A DNA stretch of 64,000 nt from Porphyrobacter sp. IPPAS B-1204 (GCA_003724185.1 RHGM01000007.1:59667-123666); one strand, 5' to 3'. Positions 37,227 to 46,107 are shown, counted from the first letter of the stretch. The notes: generated by a model from the letters alone, not told the origin. Numbers and translations: made by a program.

Positions 37227-37414
37227 TCGCGGCTGAAAATCGCCTCGATCGGCAGGCCGAACACCTCGGCGATGCTGAAGGCGAGCGGGAGCGAGGGGTC
37301 GTAACGGCCTTTCTCGATGGCGTTGACGCTCTGGCGCGACACGCCGAGCCGGTCGGCGAGATCCTGCTGCGACCAGTCGCGCTCGGCCCGCAGCACCTTG
37401 AGGCGGTTGTTCAT
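37223..37414 (-). CDS. small XRE-family helix-turn-helix regulator
   Basis: A 63-residue repressor-type protein consisting of one HTH_3 domain: RLKVLRAERDWSQQDLADRLGVSRQSVNAIEKGRYDPS, followed by FSIAEVFGLPIEAIF. Such minimal XRE proteins commonly sit beside one or two small membrane proteins. Here it is the last gene of a three-gene operon, overlapping the membrane-protein gene by four bases. Two near-identical 20-bp dyads cover the -35 and -10 of the operon promoter (38179-38232), so it probably represses its own operon. The signal that relieves repression is unknown. Confidence 0.92.
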   Translation of the reverse strand: MNNRLKVLRAERDWSQQDLADRLGVSRQSVNAIEKGRYDPSLPLAFSIAEVFGLPIEAIFSRD

Positions 37415-37998
37415 TCGCCGCGCACCTTCATCCACAGCTGTGCCACACCGAGGCCGCCCGCCCAGACCGGCAGCACCCACCACGCCCAGACGTGCGGGAC
37501 CAGTTCGAACATCTCCAGAAAGCCCCAGAAGATGCCGATGGTCAGCACCCCGCCAAGGCTCATGATCGCGGCGCGCACGGTGCGATAACGCAGGTATTCG
37601 TCGGTTTCCTCCACCAGATAGCGGCCCATTGCCCAGATCATCGCGAAGGTCGGGATGGTCGGCAAAAGCGCGATGGCGAACACCACCGGGCCGGAGGGCT
37701 CATAGGTGTTCCATAGCGCGATCGCGATGCCGAGGCCGAGCACATAGCCGAAGCACGCGGCGAGGAAGCGGCGATTGTAGCGGACGATGACGGGGTTGGC
37801 GCAGTTGCGCTGTTCGCCTGCACGGACCAGCGGGATCAGCAGGCCCATCGCACCTGCGAACAGGATCATGGCGACCGTGGAGGGAATCGCGTCGGTCAGC
37901 TTGAGCGCGACGATGACGGCGGACGAGGCGAGATAGAGACCCGCCCAGAACCACGGTCCGCGTGCCGCAGGTGTTTCAGCCTTGTCCACGCTCAACAC
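37411..37998 (-). CDS. polytopic membrane protein of an XRE operon
   Basis: A 195-residue protein with five to six predicted transmembrane segments (WAGLYLASSAVIVALKL, VAMILFAGAMGLLIPLV, FGYVLGLGIAIALW, VVFAIALLPTIPTFAMIWAMG, GGVLTIGIFWGFLEMF, VWAWWVLPVWAGGLGVA). A conserved-looking cytoplasmic patch VEETDEYLRYRTVRA lies between helices four and five. I do not recognise a characterised family. The start is GTG 37998, overlapping the previous small gene by seven bases; its stop overlaps the XRE gene by four. The operon layout suggests a membrane sensor or a target regulated with the XRE protein. Confidence 0.8.
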   Translation of the reverse strand: MLSVDKAETPAARGPWFWAGLYLASSAVIVALKLTDAIPSTVAMILFAGAMGLLIPLVRAGEQRNCANPVIVRYNRRFLAACFGYVLGLGIAIALWNTYEPSGPVVFAIALLPTIPTFAMIWAMGRYLVEETDEYLRYRTVRAAIMSLGGVLTIGIFWGFLEMFELVPHVWAWWVLPVWAGGLGVAQLWMKVRGE

Positions 37999-38159
37999 CC
38001 CCGCACAGCGCAGGCGTTGCGGCGGCGCCGGATGATGAAGGGCACCACCGCCAGCGGCGCATATTGCGCAACCTGTTGGGGCAGGATGTCGACGATTGCG
38101 AGCAAGGCGATGGCGATCAGCACGGCGGCGAGCAGCAGTGCTTCGGTGGTGCGGTTCAT
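37992..38159 (-). CDS. small membrane protein heading the XRE operon
   Basis: A 55-residue protein: one or two hydrophobic segments (ALLLAAVLIAIALLAIVDIL and YAPLAVVPFII) and a basic end with RRRR. A strong AAGGAG at 38166-38171 lies exactly six bases before ATG 38159, which decides against the in-frame ATG at 38177. It is the first gene after the autoregulated promoter and overlaps the next gene by seven bases. The function is unknown. Confidence 0.72.
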   Translation of the reverse strand: MNRTTEALLLAAVLIAIALLAIVDILPQQVAQYAPLAVVPFIIRRRRNACAVRGC

Positions 38160-38178
38160 GGAAAGCTCCTTATTCATA

Positions 38179-38232
38179 ATGGCAAGGACACTTTACATCT
38201 GGGTCGGCGCCAATGTCAAGGAAGCTTTCCAT
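38179..38232 (-). promoter_or_regulatory. promoter of the XRE operon with two 20-bp operator dyads
   Basis: The minus strand has TTGACA (38219-38214), an 18-base spacer and TAAAGT (38195-38190). Two sites, 38179-38198 and 38213-38232, both fit ATGNNAAGNNNNCTTNNCAT and agree at 16 of 20 positions. One covers the -10 and the other the -35; their centres are 34 bp apart. This is a classic layout for autorepression by a dimeric XRE protein. Confidence 0.65.
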
Positions 38233-38281
38233 CGCCATGACCCGCGTGACTTTGCGCCCTCGCGCTGTTATGCCGCCCGCC

Positions 38282-38356
38282 ATGGCCAAGCTGCTGACCA
38301 CGACCGCTACCACCACCACCCGGACTACCATCCGGGGGCGGGGGGCTGCGCGTTAG
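38282..38356 (+). CDS. Thr-rich leader peptide of thrS
   Basis: A 24-codon ORF begins [17 protein letters not shown] and ends with TAG at 38354-38356. Nine of its codons are Thr (ACC, ACG, ACT), all between codons 6 and 16. It starts 205 bases before the threonyl-tRNA synthetase ORF. This is the design of an attenuator leader peptide, as in E. coli thrL: ribosomes would stall on the Thr run when charged tRNA-Thr is scarce. There is no Shine-Dalgarno before the ATG. A possible promoter (GTGACT-16-TTATGC, 38246-38273) would start the mRNA at or next to the ATG, so it may be translated without a leader. Too short for routine gene finding. Confidence 0.65.
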   Translation: MAKLLTTTATTTTRTTIRGRGAAR

Positions 38357-38426
38357 GCAAGCAGCCCGCCGCCCGGCTCGGGGCGGCGCGGTGTTCTCCT
38401 CGAACCGGTTACACGTTCAACACCGC
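38336..38426 (+). promoter_or_regulatory. putative attenuator RNA of thrS
   Basis: Three hairpins follow the Thr run. Hairpin A: GGGCTGC 38343-38349 with GCAGCCC 38361-38367, overlapping the leader stop. Hairpin B: CGCCGCCC 38367-38374 with GGGCGGCG 38381-38388, the terminator-like stem. Hairpin C: GCGGTGTT 38388-38395 with AACACCGC 38419-38426. The G-rich segment 38336-38345 can pair with 38365-38374 (one mismatch), which would exclude B, as an antiterminator should. The U-tract after B is poor (TTCTCCT), so termination strength is uncertain. Confidence 0.5.
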
Positions 38427-38486
38427 TCTTCCGGTGCGCTTCCGCTTGTGGCAGGGGCGCAGCCAAACGAGACGGACGCTATAACG

Positions 38487-40490
38487 ATGACCGAACTGCT
38501 CAAGATCAGCCTGCCCGATGGATCCGTGCGCGAAGTGCCCTCCGGCAGCACCCCGGCGGACATTGCCGCCGCGATCGGCCCCGGCCTTGCCAAGGCGGCG
38601 CTGGCCGCGCGCGTCGACGGGGAACTGCGCGATCTGACCCGGCCCTTCGATGGCGACGCGAACCTCGCGCTGGTCACCGCGCGGGACGAGGCCGATGCGC
38701 TGGAACTCGCCCGTCACGATTACGCCCACGTGCTGGCCGAGGCGGTGCAGGCGCTGTTCCCTGGAACGCAGATCACCTTCGGCCCCTCGACCGACGATGG
38801 CTTCTATTACGACGTCAAGGCCCCCGACAGCCGCGAGCCGTTCAGCATGGACGATCTCCCCGCGATCGAGGAGGAAATGCGCCGCATCATCCGCGCCGAC
38901 AAGCCGCTGCGCCGCGAAGTGTGGAGCCGCGAGGCGCTGATCGCCAAGTGGGCAGGCGAAGGCGAGACCTTTAAGGCCGAATGGGCCAAGGAACTGCCCG
39001 AAGGCGAGGAGCTGACCGTCTACTGGAGCGGCAATGACTGGCTCGACATGTGCCGCGGCCCGCATCTGCCCTCGACCGGGAAACTCGATCCCGATGCCTT
39101 CAAGCTGATGCGCGTCGCCGGGGCCTATTGGCGCGGCGATCAGAACAATGCGCAGCTGACGCGCATCTACGGCACCGGCTGGCTCAACAAGAAGCAGCTT
39201 CAGGCGCACCTGACGCGGCTGGAAGAAGCCGCCAAGCGCGACCACCGCAAGCTGGGGCGCGAGATGGACCTGTTCCACTTGCAGGAAGAAGCGCACGGGA
39301 GCGTGTTCTGGCACCCCAAGGGCTACCGCATCTGGCGCGAGCTGGAAGCCTATATGCGCCGCAAGATGGACGGTTCGGGCTACCGCGAGATCAAGACCCC
39401 GCAGCTCATGGACGTGCGCCAGTGGACGCAATCGGGCCACTGGGGGAAGTACGCGCAGAACATGTTTGCAGTGCCGGACATCGTGCCCGAAGTGGACGAG
39501 GAAAGCGGCGCCGCCTCCCCCAAGGTCGCCGATGACGCCGATTGGCTGGCGATCAAGCCGATGAACTGCCCGGCGCACGTGATGGTGTTCAAGCAGGGCA
39601 TCACCTCCTACCGCGATCTGCCGATCCGGCTGGGCGAGATGGGCTGCTGCCACCGCAACGAACCCCACGGCGCGCTGCACGGGCTGATGCGCGTGCGCCA
39701 GTTCACGCAGGACGATGCGCATATCTTCTGCACCGAACAGCAGGTCGTCGCCGAAGTGCAGGCCTTCATCGCGCTGGCGGATTCGGTCTACCGCGACTTC
39801 GGCTTCACCTATGACATCAAGCTCGCCCTGCGCCCGGAAAAGCGTTTCGGCAGCGAAGCCGATTGGGACAAGGCCGAGCAGGAATTGCGCGACGCGCTCA
39901 CCGCCAATGGCCTCGCATGGGAGGAACTCCCCGGCGAAGGCGCGTTCTATGCGCCCAAGCTGGAATGGCACCTGACTGACGCGATCGGGCGCACCTGGCA
40001 GGTCGGCACGATCCAGTCCGACCGGGTGCTGCCCGAGCGTCTCGATGCCAATTACATCGGCGAGGATGGCGAAAAGCACCGTCCGGTGATGCTCCACCGC
40101 GCGATTTTCGGTTCTTATGAACGCTTCATCGGCATCCTGATCGAACACTTCGCCGGACGCCTGCCCGCATGGCTCGCCCCGGTGCAGGCCGTGGTCGCCA
40201 CCATCGTGTCCGACGCGGATGGATACGCCCACGAGGTCGAGGCGCAGCTCAAGGCGGCGGGCATCCGGGTCGAGACCGACACCCGCAACGAGAAGATCAA
40301 CTACAAGGTCCGCGAACACAGCCTTGCCAAGGTTCCCCACCTTCTGGTGGTGGGCAAGCGCGAGGCCGAGGAAGGCACTGTTGCTGTCCGCACGCTGGGC
40401 GCCGAACACCAGAAGGTGATGAGCCTTGCCGACGCCATCGCGATGCTGAAGGCCGAGGGCACGCCGCCTGATTTGAAGACGGAGAACTGA
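38487..40490 (+). CDS. thrS: threonyl-tRNA synthetase
   Basis: A full-length 667-residue class II synthetase that charges tRNA-Thr. It has the N-terminal TGS domain ([19 protein letters not shown]), the editing domain with [17 protein letters not shown] and [11 protein letters not shown], the catalytic core with [11 protein letters not shown] (zinc Cys) and [13 protein letters not shown], motif 3 around [19 protein letters not shown], and an anticodon-binding C-terminus. ATG 38487 was chosen because the TGS domain starts there. A Thr-rich leader ORF and stem-loops lie upstream. Confidence 0.97.
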   Translation: MTELLKISLPDGSVREVPSGSTPADIAAAIGPGLAKAALAARVDGELRDLTRPFDGDANLALVTARDEADALELARHDYAHVLAEAVQALFPGTQITFGPSTDDGFYYDVKAPDSREPFSMDDLPAIEEEMRRIIRADKPLRREVWSREALIAKWAGEGETFKAEWAKELPEGEELTVYWSGNDWLDMCRGPHLPSTGKLDPDAFKLMRVAGAYWRGDQNNAQLTRIYGTGWLNKKQLQAHLTRLEEAAKRDHRKLGREMDLFHLQEEAHGSVFWHPKGYRIWRELEAYMRRKMDGSGYREIKTPQLMDVRQWTQSGHWGKYAQNMFAVPDIVPEVDEESGAASPKVADDADWLAIKPMNCPAHVMVFKQGITSYRDLPIRLGEMGCCHRNEPHGALHGLMRVRQFTQDDAHIFCTEQQVVAEVQAFIALADSVYRDFGFTYDIKLALRPEKRFGSEADWDKAEQELRDALTANGLAWEELPGEGAFYAPKLEWHLTDAIGRTWQVGTIQSDRVLPERLDANYIGEDGEKHRPVMLHRAIFGSYERFIGILIEHFAGRLPAWLAPVQAVVATIVSDADGYAHEVEAQLKAAGIRVETDTRNEKINYKVREHSLAKVPHLLVVGKREAEEGTVAVRTLGAEHQKVMSLADAIAMLKAEGTPPDLKTEN

Positions 40491-40492
40491 CC

Positions 40493-40891
40493 ATGAAGCC
40501 GATCCTCGCTCTTGCGCCCGCCGCGCTGCTGCTCGCCGCCTGCGGCGCAGAAACGCCCGCGCAGGATGCTGCCGTCGATCATTCGATGATGGACCATTCG
40601 GGCCACAACATGGGCGGTGACGCCAAGGCGGAACTGACCGAAGCGCAGGCGGCCTTCAAAACGGCCAATGATAGGATGCACGCAGGCATGGCCGATATCC
40701 CAGCCGATGCGGACGTCGCCTTCATGCAGGGCATGCTCGCCCACCACCAAGGCGCAGTCGAAATGTCCGAAGTCGCCCTGAAATACGCAAAGGACGCGGA
40801 AGCCCGCGATCTCGCCACCCGCGTGATCGCCGCGCAGAAGACCGAAATCGCGGAAATGGAAGCGTGGCTCAAGGCGCGCGGCGTCCAGTAG
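40493..40891 (+). CDS. DUF305 lipoprotein, probable metal (copper) binding
   Basis: A 132-residue exported protein with lipobox LLAAC and a mature part rich in Met and His (DHSMMDHSGHNMGG). The DUF305 four-helix core has DVAFMQGMLAHHQGAVEMS, the family signature, and ends AEMEAWLKARG. DUF305 proteins are ferritin-like bundles often found in copper-handling loci; a copper role here is by family association only. The start lies two bases after the thrS stop, so it is likely co-transcribed with it. Confidence 0.88.
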   Translation: MKPILALAPAALLLAACGAETPAQDAAVDHSMMDHSGHNMGGDAKAELTEAQAAFKTANDRMHAGMADIPADADVAFMQGMLAHHQGAVEMSEVALKYAKDAEARDLATRVIAAQKTEIAEMEAWLKARGVQ

Positions 40892-40895
40892 CCGC

Positions 40896-41639
40896 GTGGA
40901 GATTTTCGGAGGCTTCACCGCGCTGCAGCTCGCTGTCGCCCTCGGCGCGGCGCTGGGCGCGAGTTTCGTGCGCGGGCTGACCGGGTTTGGCATGGCGATC
41001 CTGCTGGTGCCGGTGCTGGCCCTCGCCCTACCGCCGGTCGAGGCGGTGGTGCTGGGCAATTGCCTGTCGGTGCTGATCGGCCTCACCGAAGTGCGCATGC
41101 TGGTGCGCGAGGCGGAGCGCAGTGCGTGGGTGATCAGCGGGATCGTGGTGCTTACCACGCCTTTCGGCATGTGGGCGCTGTTTTCCACCACCGCCGACAT
41201 CGCACGGCTGGTGATCGCGCTGATCGCCTTCAGCGCCTTTGTCGCGATCCTGCTGCCCCGCCGGGGCGAGGCGGTGCCCGGGCCAATGGTGACGGGCGGG
41301 GTTGGCGTGCTGAGCGGGCTGATGACAGGCTATGCCGGGATGCCGGGGCCGCCGGTCGTGCCCTATTACGCGGGCCGCACCTTGCCGCGGATCACGATCA
41401 AGGCTTCGATGCTGCTGATCTTCACCATAGCCGCCAGCGCCGGGCTGGTCAGCGCGACCTGGCTCGGCATTCTGCGGGTGGAACTGGCGCTGTTCGCGCT
41501 GGTCATGCTGCCGGTGATCCTGATCGGCAACCGGCTGGGCATGGCTGTGTCGGGCCGGATCAGTGATCCGGTGTGGCGCAGCGTTGTCGGGTTGGTGCTG
41601 GGCGGAGCGGCGCTGGGCGCGCTCCTGCGGCTGCTCTAG
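40896..41639 (+). CDS. TauE/SafE-family membrane exporter
   Basis: A 247-residue inner-membrane protein with about eight helices. It has the family opening ALGASFVRGLTGFGMAILLVPVLAL and the second repeat GGVGVLSGLMTGYAGMPGPPVVPYYAG. The TauE/SafE (DUF81) family exports sulfite, sulfoacetate or other small anions. The substrate here is unknown. The start is GTG 40896, four bases after the DUF305 stop, in a run with thrS. Confidence 0.88.
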   Translation: MEIFGGFTALQLAVALGAALGASFVRGLTGFGMAILLVPVLALALPPVEAVVLGNCLSVLIGLTEVRMLVREAERSAWVISGIVVLTTPFGMWALFSTTADIARLVIALIAFSAFVAILLPRRGEAVPGPMVTGGVGVLSGLMTGYAGMPGPPVVPYYAGRTLPRITIKASMLLIFTIAASAGLVSATWLGILRVELALFALVMLPVILIGNRLGMAVSGRISDPVWRSVVGLVLGGAALGALLRLL

Positions 41640-41640
41640 C

Positions 41641-41775
41641 TCAGAACGGCAGCGCCTGTCCGGCGAAGATCAGGGCTGCGCCGCAGCCGAGGACGATCAG
41701 ACGTCGCGCCATATCCAGCGAATCGATCCGGATCGCAGAGGCCATCGGCAGGGCAAGAGCAAGGGCGCGGTTCAT
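41641..41775 (-). CDS. small hydrophobic ORF, unknown
   Basis: A 44-codon ORF from ATG 41775 to TGA 41641. It reads MNRALALALPMASAIRI, then a basic turn DMARRL and a hydrophobic stretch IVLGCGAALIFAGQALPF. It lies 35 bases after the agmatine deiminase stop on the same strand and ends one base from the converging TauE/SafE gene. There is no clear Shine-Dalgarno. The amino-acid pattern looks like a small membrane protein, but length and lack of a known family keep this tentative. Confidence 0.35.
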   Translation of the reverse strand: MNRALALALPMASAIRIDSLDMARRLIVLGCGAALIFAGQALPF

Positions 41776-41810
41776 GCGCCGCACTTTCGCGCCAAATCCC
41801 TAACGAAGTG

Positions 41811-42788
41811 TTAAAGTGCCGGCATCTGCTGGCTGGCGCAATGAAAGCCGCCGCCGCCGGCCAGCACCGCCTCGCCGGGAAGGCCGATGGTTTCCCGGTC
41901 GGGGAACAGCGCAGCGATGGCGGCGACGCCCTCGGCATCGTGGGGCGAACCGAAGGTGGGCACCACCACCAGGTGACTGGTGATCGCGAAGTTCACATAG
42001 CTCGCCGGTTCCACCACCCCGTCGCGGCTCATGAGGCCGGGCGAGGGGATGCGCACCACCTCGACCCCGGCAGCCGCAGCGCGGGCGGCGGCATCGGCAT
42101 AGATCGCCGCGTTGGGATCGTCCGAGCAGGTCGCTTCAGGCACCACCAGCCGGTTCGGCGCGACAAACCGCGCAAGGTTATCGACATGGCCATCGGTGTG
42201 ATCGTTGATGAGGCCATCGCCCAGCCACAGCACGCGGGTGAAGCCCAGCTGCGCGGCCAATTCCGCCTCGATCTGTTCGCGGGTCATGTGCGGGTTGCGG
42301 TTGGGGTTCAGCAGGCATTGCTCGGTTGTGGCCACCAACCCGGTGCCGTCCCCATCCACCGCCCCGCCTTCGAGGATCGTCGGCGTGTGCGTCACCACCA
42401 GCCCGGCATCACGCGCCAGCTGTGCGCCGATCTCCTGATCGCCGAGCATCAGATATTTGCCGCCCCAGCCGTTGAAACCGAAACGCCTCGCAATACGCTC
42501 GTCACCCTCGCGCACCACCAATGGGCCGGTGTCGCGCAGCCAGACATCACCATAGACGCGCCGGTCCAGCACCACCTTGCTGCTGACAAGCTGGCGGGCG
42601 CGGGCCTCGTTGGCGTCATCGCGCACCAGCAGGCGCACCTCCTGCCCGCTTTCTGCGACAGCGCTGGCGAAGGCCGCCATCTGTTCCTGCGCCGGTTCAA
42701 GCCAGCCGGGCCATTCGTCGGCCAGATGCGGGAAACCAATCCACAGCCAGTCCTGCGGCGCCCATTCGGGAGGCATGATCATCGTCAT
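41811..42788 (-). CDS. agmatine deiminase-family protein
   Basis: A 325-residue beta/alpha-propeller enzyme of the peptidyl-arginine/agmatine deiminase group. Visible are MPPEWAPQDWLWIGFP, the substrate-contacting VWLRDTGPLVV, HTDGHVDNLARF, and the C-terminal catalytic cysteine in GGGGFHCASQQMP. It would convert agmatine to N-carbamoylputrescine in the arginine decarboxylase route to putrescine. The partner amidohydrolase (AguB) is not next to it. ATG 42788 gives the expected N-terminus. Confidence 0.93.
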   Translation of the reverse strand: MTMIMPPEWAPQDWLWIGFPHLADEWPGWLEPAQEQMAAFASAVAESGQEVRLLVRDDANEARARQLVSSKVVLDRRVYGDVWLRDTGPLVVREGDERIARRFGFNGWGGKYLMLGDQEIGAQLARDAGLVVTHTPTILEGGAVDGDGTGLVATTEQCLLNPNRNPHMTREQIEAELAAQLGFTRVLWLGDGLINDHTDGHVDNLARFVAPNRLVVPEATCSDDPNAAIYADAAARAAAAGVEVVRIPSPGLMSRDGVVEPASYVNFAITSHLVVVPTFGSPHDAEGVAAIAALFPDRETIGLPGEAVLAGGGGFHCASQQMPAL

Positions 42789-42869
42789 GGCGGCCCCATT
42801 GCAGAGCCTTAGGCACCACGCAAGCACCCCTCTTGCAGGCGCAGCGCAGGGGGGCCACAGAGGCAGACG

Positions 42870-45629
42870 ATGGGAGAGACATTCACGCCTGACTGGGACA
42901 GCGCGCTGCACCGCGCCCGCAACCACGCGCCGTTTCTGGCGCGGGCGCTGGATCGTCAGCCGGAACTGGCCGCACTGCTGGCGGCAGGCGATGGCGACGC
43001 CGCGCTCGAATGGGCCAAGGCGCAAGCTGCGCATCCCGATCCCGAGGTGGCGCTGCGGAGAGAACGGCTGGCGCTGGCCGCCGCGCTGGCAGTGGGCGAC
43101 CTTGCCGGGGCCTTCCCGCTGGCGCAGGTGGTGGGCGAACTCACCGCCTACGCTGACCGCGCGCTCGACCGCGCCATCCGCACCGCGATCACCGAACGCT
43201 GCGATGCCGATTCCGCCGATGGCTTCATCGCGCTGGCCTTGGGCAAGCAGGGCGCGGGGGAGCTCAACTATTCTTCGGACATTGACCCGATCCTGCTGTT
43301 TGACCGTGACCGCCTGCCGCGCCGCCCTTCGGACGATCCGGGCGAGGCAGCGCAGCGTTATGCGCGCCGCGTGGTGGCGCTGCTTTCGGGGAACACCGCC
43401 GATGGCTATGCGCTCCGGGTCGACCTGCGGCTGCGCCCTGCGAGCGAGATCAGCCCGCTGGCCGTTCCGGTCGGATCGGCGCTCACCCATTATCAGGGCG
43501 CAGCGCTGGCGTGGGAACGCGCCGCCTTCACCCGCGCCCGCGCCGCAGCGGGGGACATCGCAGCAGGCGAGGCGTTCCTTGCCCAGATCCGCCCCTTCGT
43601 GTGGCGCGGGCAGCTGGACTTTGGGGCGATCGAGGAAATCCGCGCGCTCACCCACCGCATCCGCCACAGCCACGAAGGCCCGCCAGCCCCCGGCCCGGGC
43701 TTCGACGTGAAACGCGGGCGCGGCGGCATCCGCGAGATCGAATTCTACGCCCAGACCCACCAGCTGATCCACGGCGGGCGTGACGTCTCGCTCAGGGTCA
43801 GGGGCACGCGCGCAGGCCTTGATGCGCTGGCTGCGGCGGGGTGGATCACGGCGGAAAACGCGCTGACGCTGGGTGAGGCCTATGACCGTCTCAGGGCGAT
43901 CGAGCACCGGCTCCAGATGGTCAATGACCGCCAGACCCATGCGCTGCCCGATGGCGCGGCGCTGGACAATGTCGCGCAGCTTGACGGGCTGGCGGATGGC
44001 GACGCGCTGGTGGCGGAACTGACCGCGCTCACCGCCCGCACGGCGCGCATTTACGAAGAGCTGATCGGCCAGCCCGAAGCTGCGGCCGTGCCGGCCCCCA
44101 TGCCCGCCAGCGCGCTGGCGCACAGCCTTGGCGAATGGGGTTATCCCGAACCCGACACGCTTGCCGAACGGATCGAGAGCTGGCGCGATGGCCGCCATCC
44201 GGCAATCCGCAGCCCGCAGGCGGTAGCCGCGTGGGACCGGCTCGCCCCCGCGCTGCTGCAGGCGATGGGGCAAAGCGATGATCCGATGCGCGCCATCACC
44301 CGCTGGGAACGCATCATCGAAAGCGTGCCTAGTGCGATCACCACCTTCCGCCTGCTCGATGCCCGGCCTGACCTCATCCAGCGATTGGTCGCCGCGCTGA
44401 CCCTTGCGCCTGTCTTGTCGGATGAATTGGCGCGCAAGCCCGAACTGCTCGACACGCTGATCGACAGGCATGCACTCGATCTGCCGGGCGATTTGGCGGC
44501 GATTATGGCGCGGATGCGCGGCGCGGCGATCCGGCCGGATTACGAGGCGCTGCTCGATGCGATCCGGATCGTGACAGGCGAGATCCGCTTTGCGCTGGGC
44601 ATCCAGCTGATCGAGGGGCTGGCCGATCCCCTCGCCATCGCCCGCGCCCTGTCACGCACGGCAGAGGCGGCGTTACAGCTGGCGACAGATGCGACCGTGG
44701 AAGAATTCGCCGCCAAGCACGGGCGCATTGCGGCAAGCGAGCTGCTGATCCTCGGCCTCGGGCGGCTGGGCGGGGGGGCGCTGACCCATGCCTCCGATCT
44801 CGACATCGTCTACCTGTTCACCGGCGATTTTGCCGCGCAGTCAGACGGGCCGCGTCCTTTGGGGGCCACGATCTACTACAACCGCCTCGCCAGCCGGGTC
44901 AGCGCGGCCCTGTCGGTGCCGACCGCACAGGGCGCCCTGTACGAGGTCGACACAAGGCTCAGGCCGCAGGGCAATCAGGGGCCGATGGCGGTCAGCTGCG
45001 AGGCTTTCGGCAAGTATCAGCGCGAGGCGGCGTGGACATGGGAGCACATGGCGCTCGCCCGGGCACGCGTGCTCTATGGATCGGCGGCTGCCCGCGCCGA
45101 GCTTGAAGCCGTGCTCGCCGAAGTGCTTCATGCGCGGCGTGACAGGGACGCGCTGCGCGATGCGGTGCTGGAAATGCGCGGCGAGATGGCAAAGCACAAA
45201 CCCGCCAGCGGCCCCGTTGATGCCAAGCTGGCACGCGGCGGGCTGGTCGATATCGAGTTCCTGGTCCACTACCTCCAGCTTCGGGGCGAGGCGGCGGATG
45301 GCCGCGCACTGGCCGAAGCCGCGCCCCATGCGCTCGACCCCGATCTGGCAGCGGCGCTGGAAGGGCTGGCCGAGGCCGGGTTGATCCCCGCCGATCTTGC
45401 CGCACCCCACGCCCTGATGAGCCGGATGCTGGTAGCCGGACGCTTGCTCGCCCCCGATGGCCGCGAACCCCCGCCAAGCGGTGCGCGGGCACTGGCGCGG
45501 GCCTGCGGGTGCGACAGCTATGCCGCACTCACAGAGGCCTTCACCGCCGCGCGCGGACAGGTGGCGGCAGCGTGGAAACAAATCCTCGGGCCAGACATTC
45601 TCGCAAGCGAACAGGAGAACCCCGCATGA
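42870..45629 (+). CDS. glnE: bifunctional glutamine synthetase adenylyltransferase / deadenylase
   Basis: A 919-residue enzyme that adenylylates and de-adenylylates glutamine synthetase in response to PII. It has two nucleotidyltransferase domains. The N-terminal one has GKQGAGELNYSSDIDPILLFD, then the helical GRGGIREIEFYAQTHQLIHGG. The C-terminal one has GLGRLGGGALTHASDLDIVYLF and ARGGLVDIEFLVHYLQL. Both keep the catalytic aspartates (SDxD). With gdh in the window it links to nitrogen control. Its stop overlaps bcp (ATGA). Confidence 0.96.
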   Translation: MGETFTPDWDSALHRARNHAPFLARALDRQPELAALLAAGDGDAALEWAKAQAAHPDPEVALRRERLALAAALAVGDLAGAFPLAQVVGELTAYADRALDRAIRTAITERCDADSADGFIALALGKQGAGELNYSSDIDPILLFDRDRLPRRPSDDPGEAAQRYARRVVALLSGNTADGYALRVDLRLRPASEISPLAVPVGSALTHYQGAALAWERAAFTRARAAAGDIAAGEAFLAQIRPFVWRGQLDFGAIEEIRALTHRIRHSHEGPPAPGPGFDVKRGRGGIREIEFYAQTHQLIHGGRDVSLRVRGTRAGLDALAAAGWITAENALTLGEAYDRLRAIEHRLQMVNDRQTHALPDGAALDNVAQLDGLADGDALVAELTALTARTARIYEELIGQPEAAAVPAPMPASALAHSLGEWGYPEPDTLAERIESWRDGRHPAIRSPQAVAAWDRLAPALLQAMGQSDDPMRAITRWERIIESVPSAITTFRLLDARPDLIQRLVAALTLAPVLSDELARKPELLDTLIDRHALDLPGDLAAIMARMRGAAIRPDYEALLDAIRIVTGEIRFALGIQLIEGLADPLAIARALSRTAEAALQLATDATVEEFAAKHGRIAASELLILGLGRLGGGALTHASDLDIVYLFTGDFAAQSDGPRPLGATIYYNRLASRVSAALSVPTAQGALYEVDTRLRPQGNQGPMAVSCEAFGKYQREAAWTWEHMALARARVLYGSAAARAELEAVLAEVLHARRDRDALRDAVLEMRGEMAKHKPASGPVDAKLARGGLVDIEFLVHYLQLRGEAADGRALAEAAPHALDPDLAAALEGLAEAGLIPADLAAPHALMSRMLVAGRLLAPDGREPPPSGARALARACGCDSYAALTEAFTAARGQVAAAWKQILGPDILASEQENPA

Positions 45630-46099
45630 GCAACTTCCCGGGCGTCGGTGACGCCATCCCCGATATCGCCATGGAAACCCCCGAAGGCGGGCAGGTGAAG
45701 CCGTCCGACTTTGCCGGCCACAAGCTGGTGATCTTCTTCTACCCCAAGGATGACACCCCCGGCTGCACCACCGAGAACAAGGATTTCTCCGCGCTGAAGG
45801 GCGATTTCGAGGCGGCGGGGACCAAGCTGCTTGGCGTCAGCAAGGACTCGGCGAAGAAGCACGCCAAGTTCATCGCCAAGCACGGCCTCACCGCCCCGCT
45901 GGTGACTGACGCGGAAGAAGGTGGGCTGTCCGATGCGCTTGGCGTGTGGGCGGAAAAGCAGATGTACGGCAAGACCTACATGGGCATGGTGCGCGCCACC
46001 TATCTGGTCGGCGCGGACGGCAAGATTGCGCAAATCTGGGACAAGGTGAAGGTCGCCGGGCACGCGGAAGAGGTGCTGGCGGCAGCCAAGGCGCTTTAA
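45626..46099 (+). CDS. bcp: peroxiredoxin, BCP/PrxQ type
   Basis: A 157-residue thiol peroxidase with a thioredoxin fold. The peroxidatic cysteine is in FFYPKDDTPGCTTENKDF, about residue 47. The resolving cysteine that lies five residues later in E. coli Bcp is absent here, so it probably works as a 1-Cys type or with an external thiol. Later sequence (MVRATYLVGADGKIAQIW) is typical. Translationally coupled to glnE and followed eight bases later by the DUF455 gene. Confidence 0.94.
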   Translation: MSNFPGVGDAIPDIAMETPEGGQVKPSDFAGHKLVIFFYPKDDTPGCTTENKDFSALKGDFEAAGTKLLGVSKDSAKKHAKFIAKHGLTAPLVTDAEEGGLSDALGVWAEKQMYGKTYMGMVRATYLVGADGKIAQIWDKVKVAGHAEEVLAAAKAL

Positions 46100-46107
46100 C
46101 GCACCCG

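Noticed and set aside
38409..40409. 666-codon open frame opposite thrS
   Set aside because: Antisense shadow of a well-recognised synthetase; no family motif and shadow-like composition.
41811..44471. 886-codon open frame antisense to glnE
   Set aside because: Only its last 325 codons (agmatine deiminase) look like a protein. The rest is an antisense shadow of glnE, which has clear family motifs.
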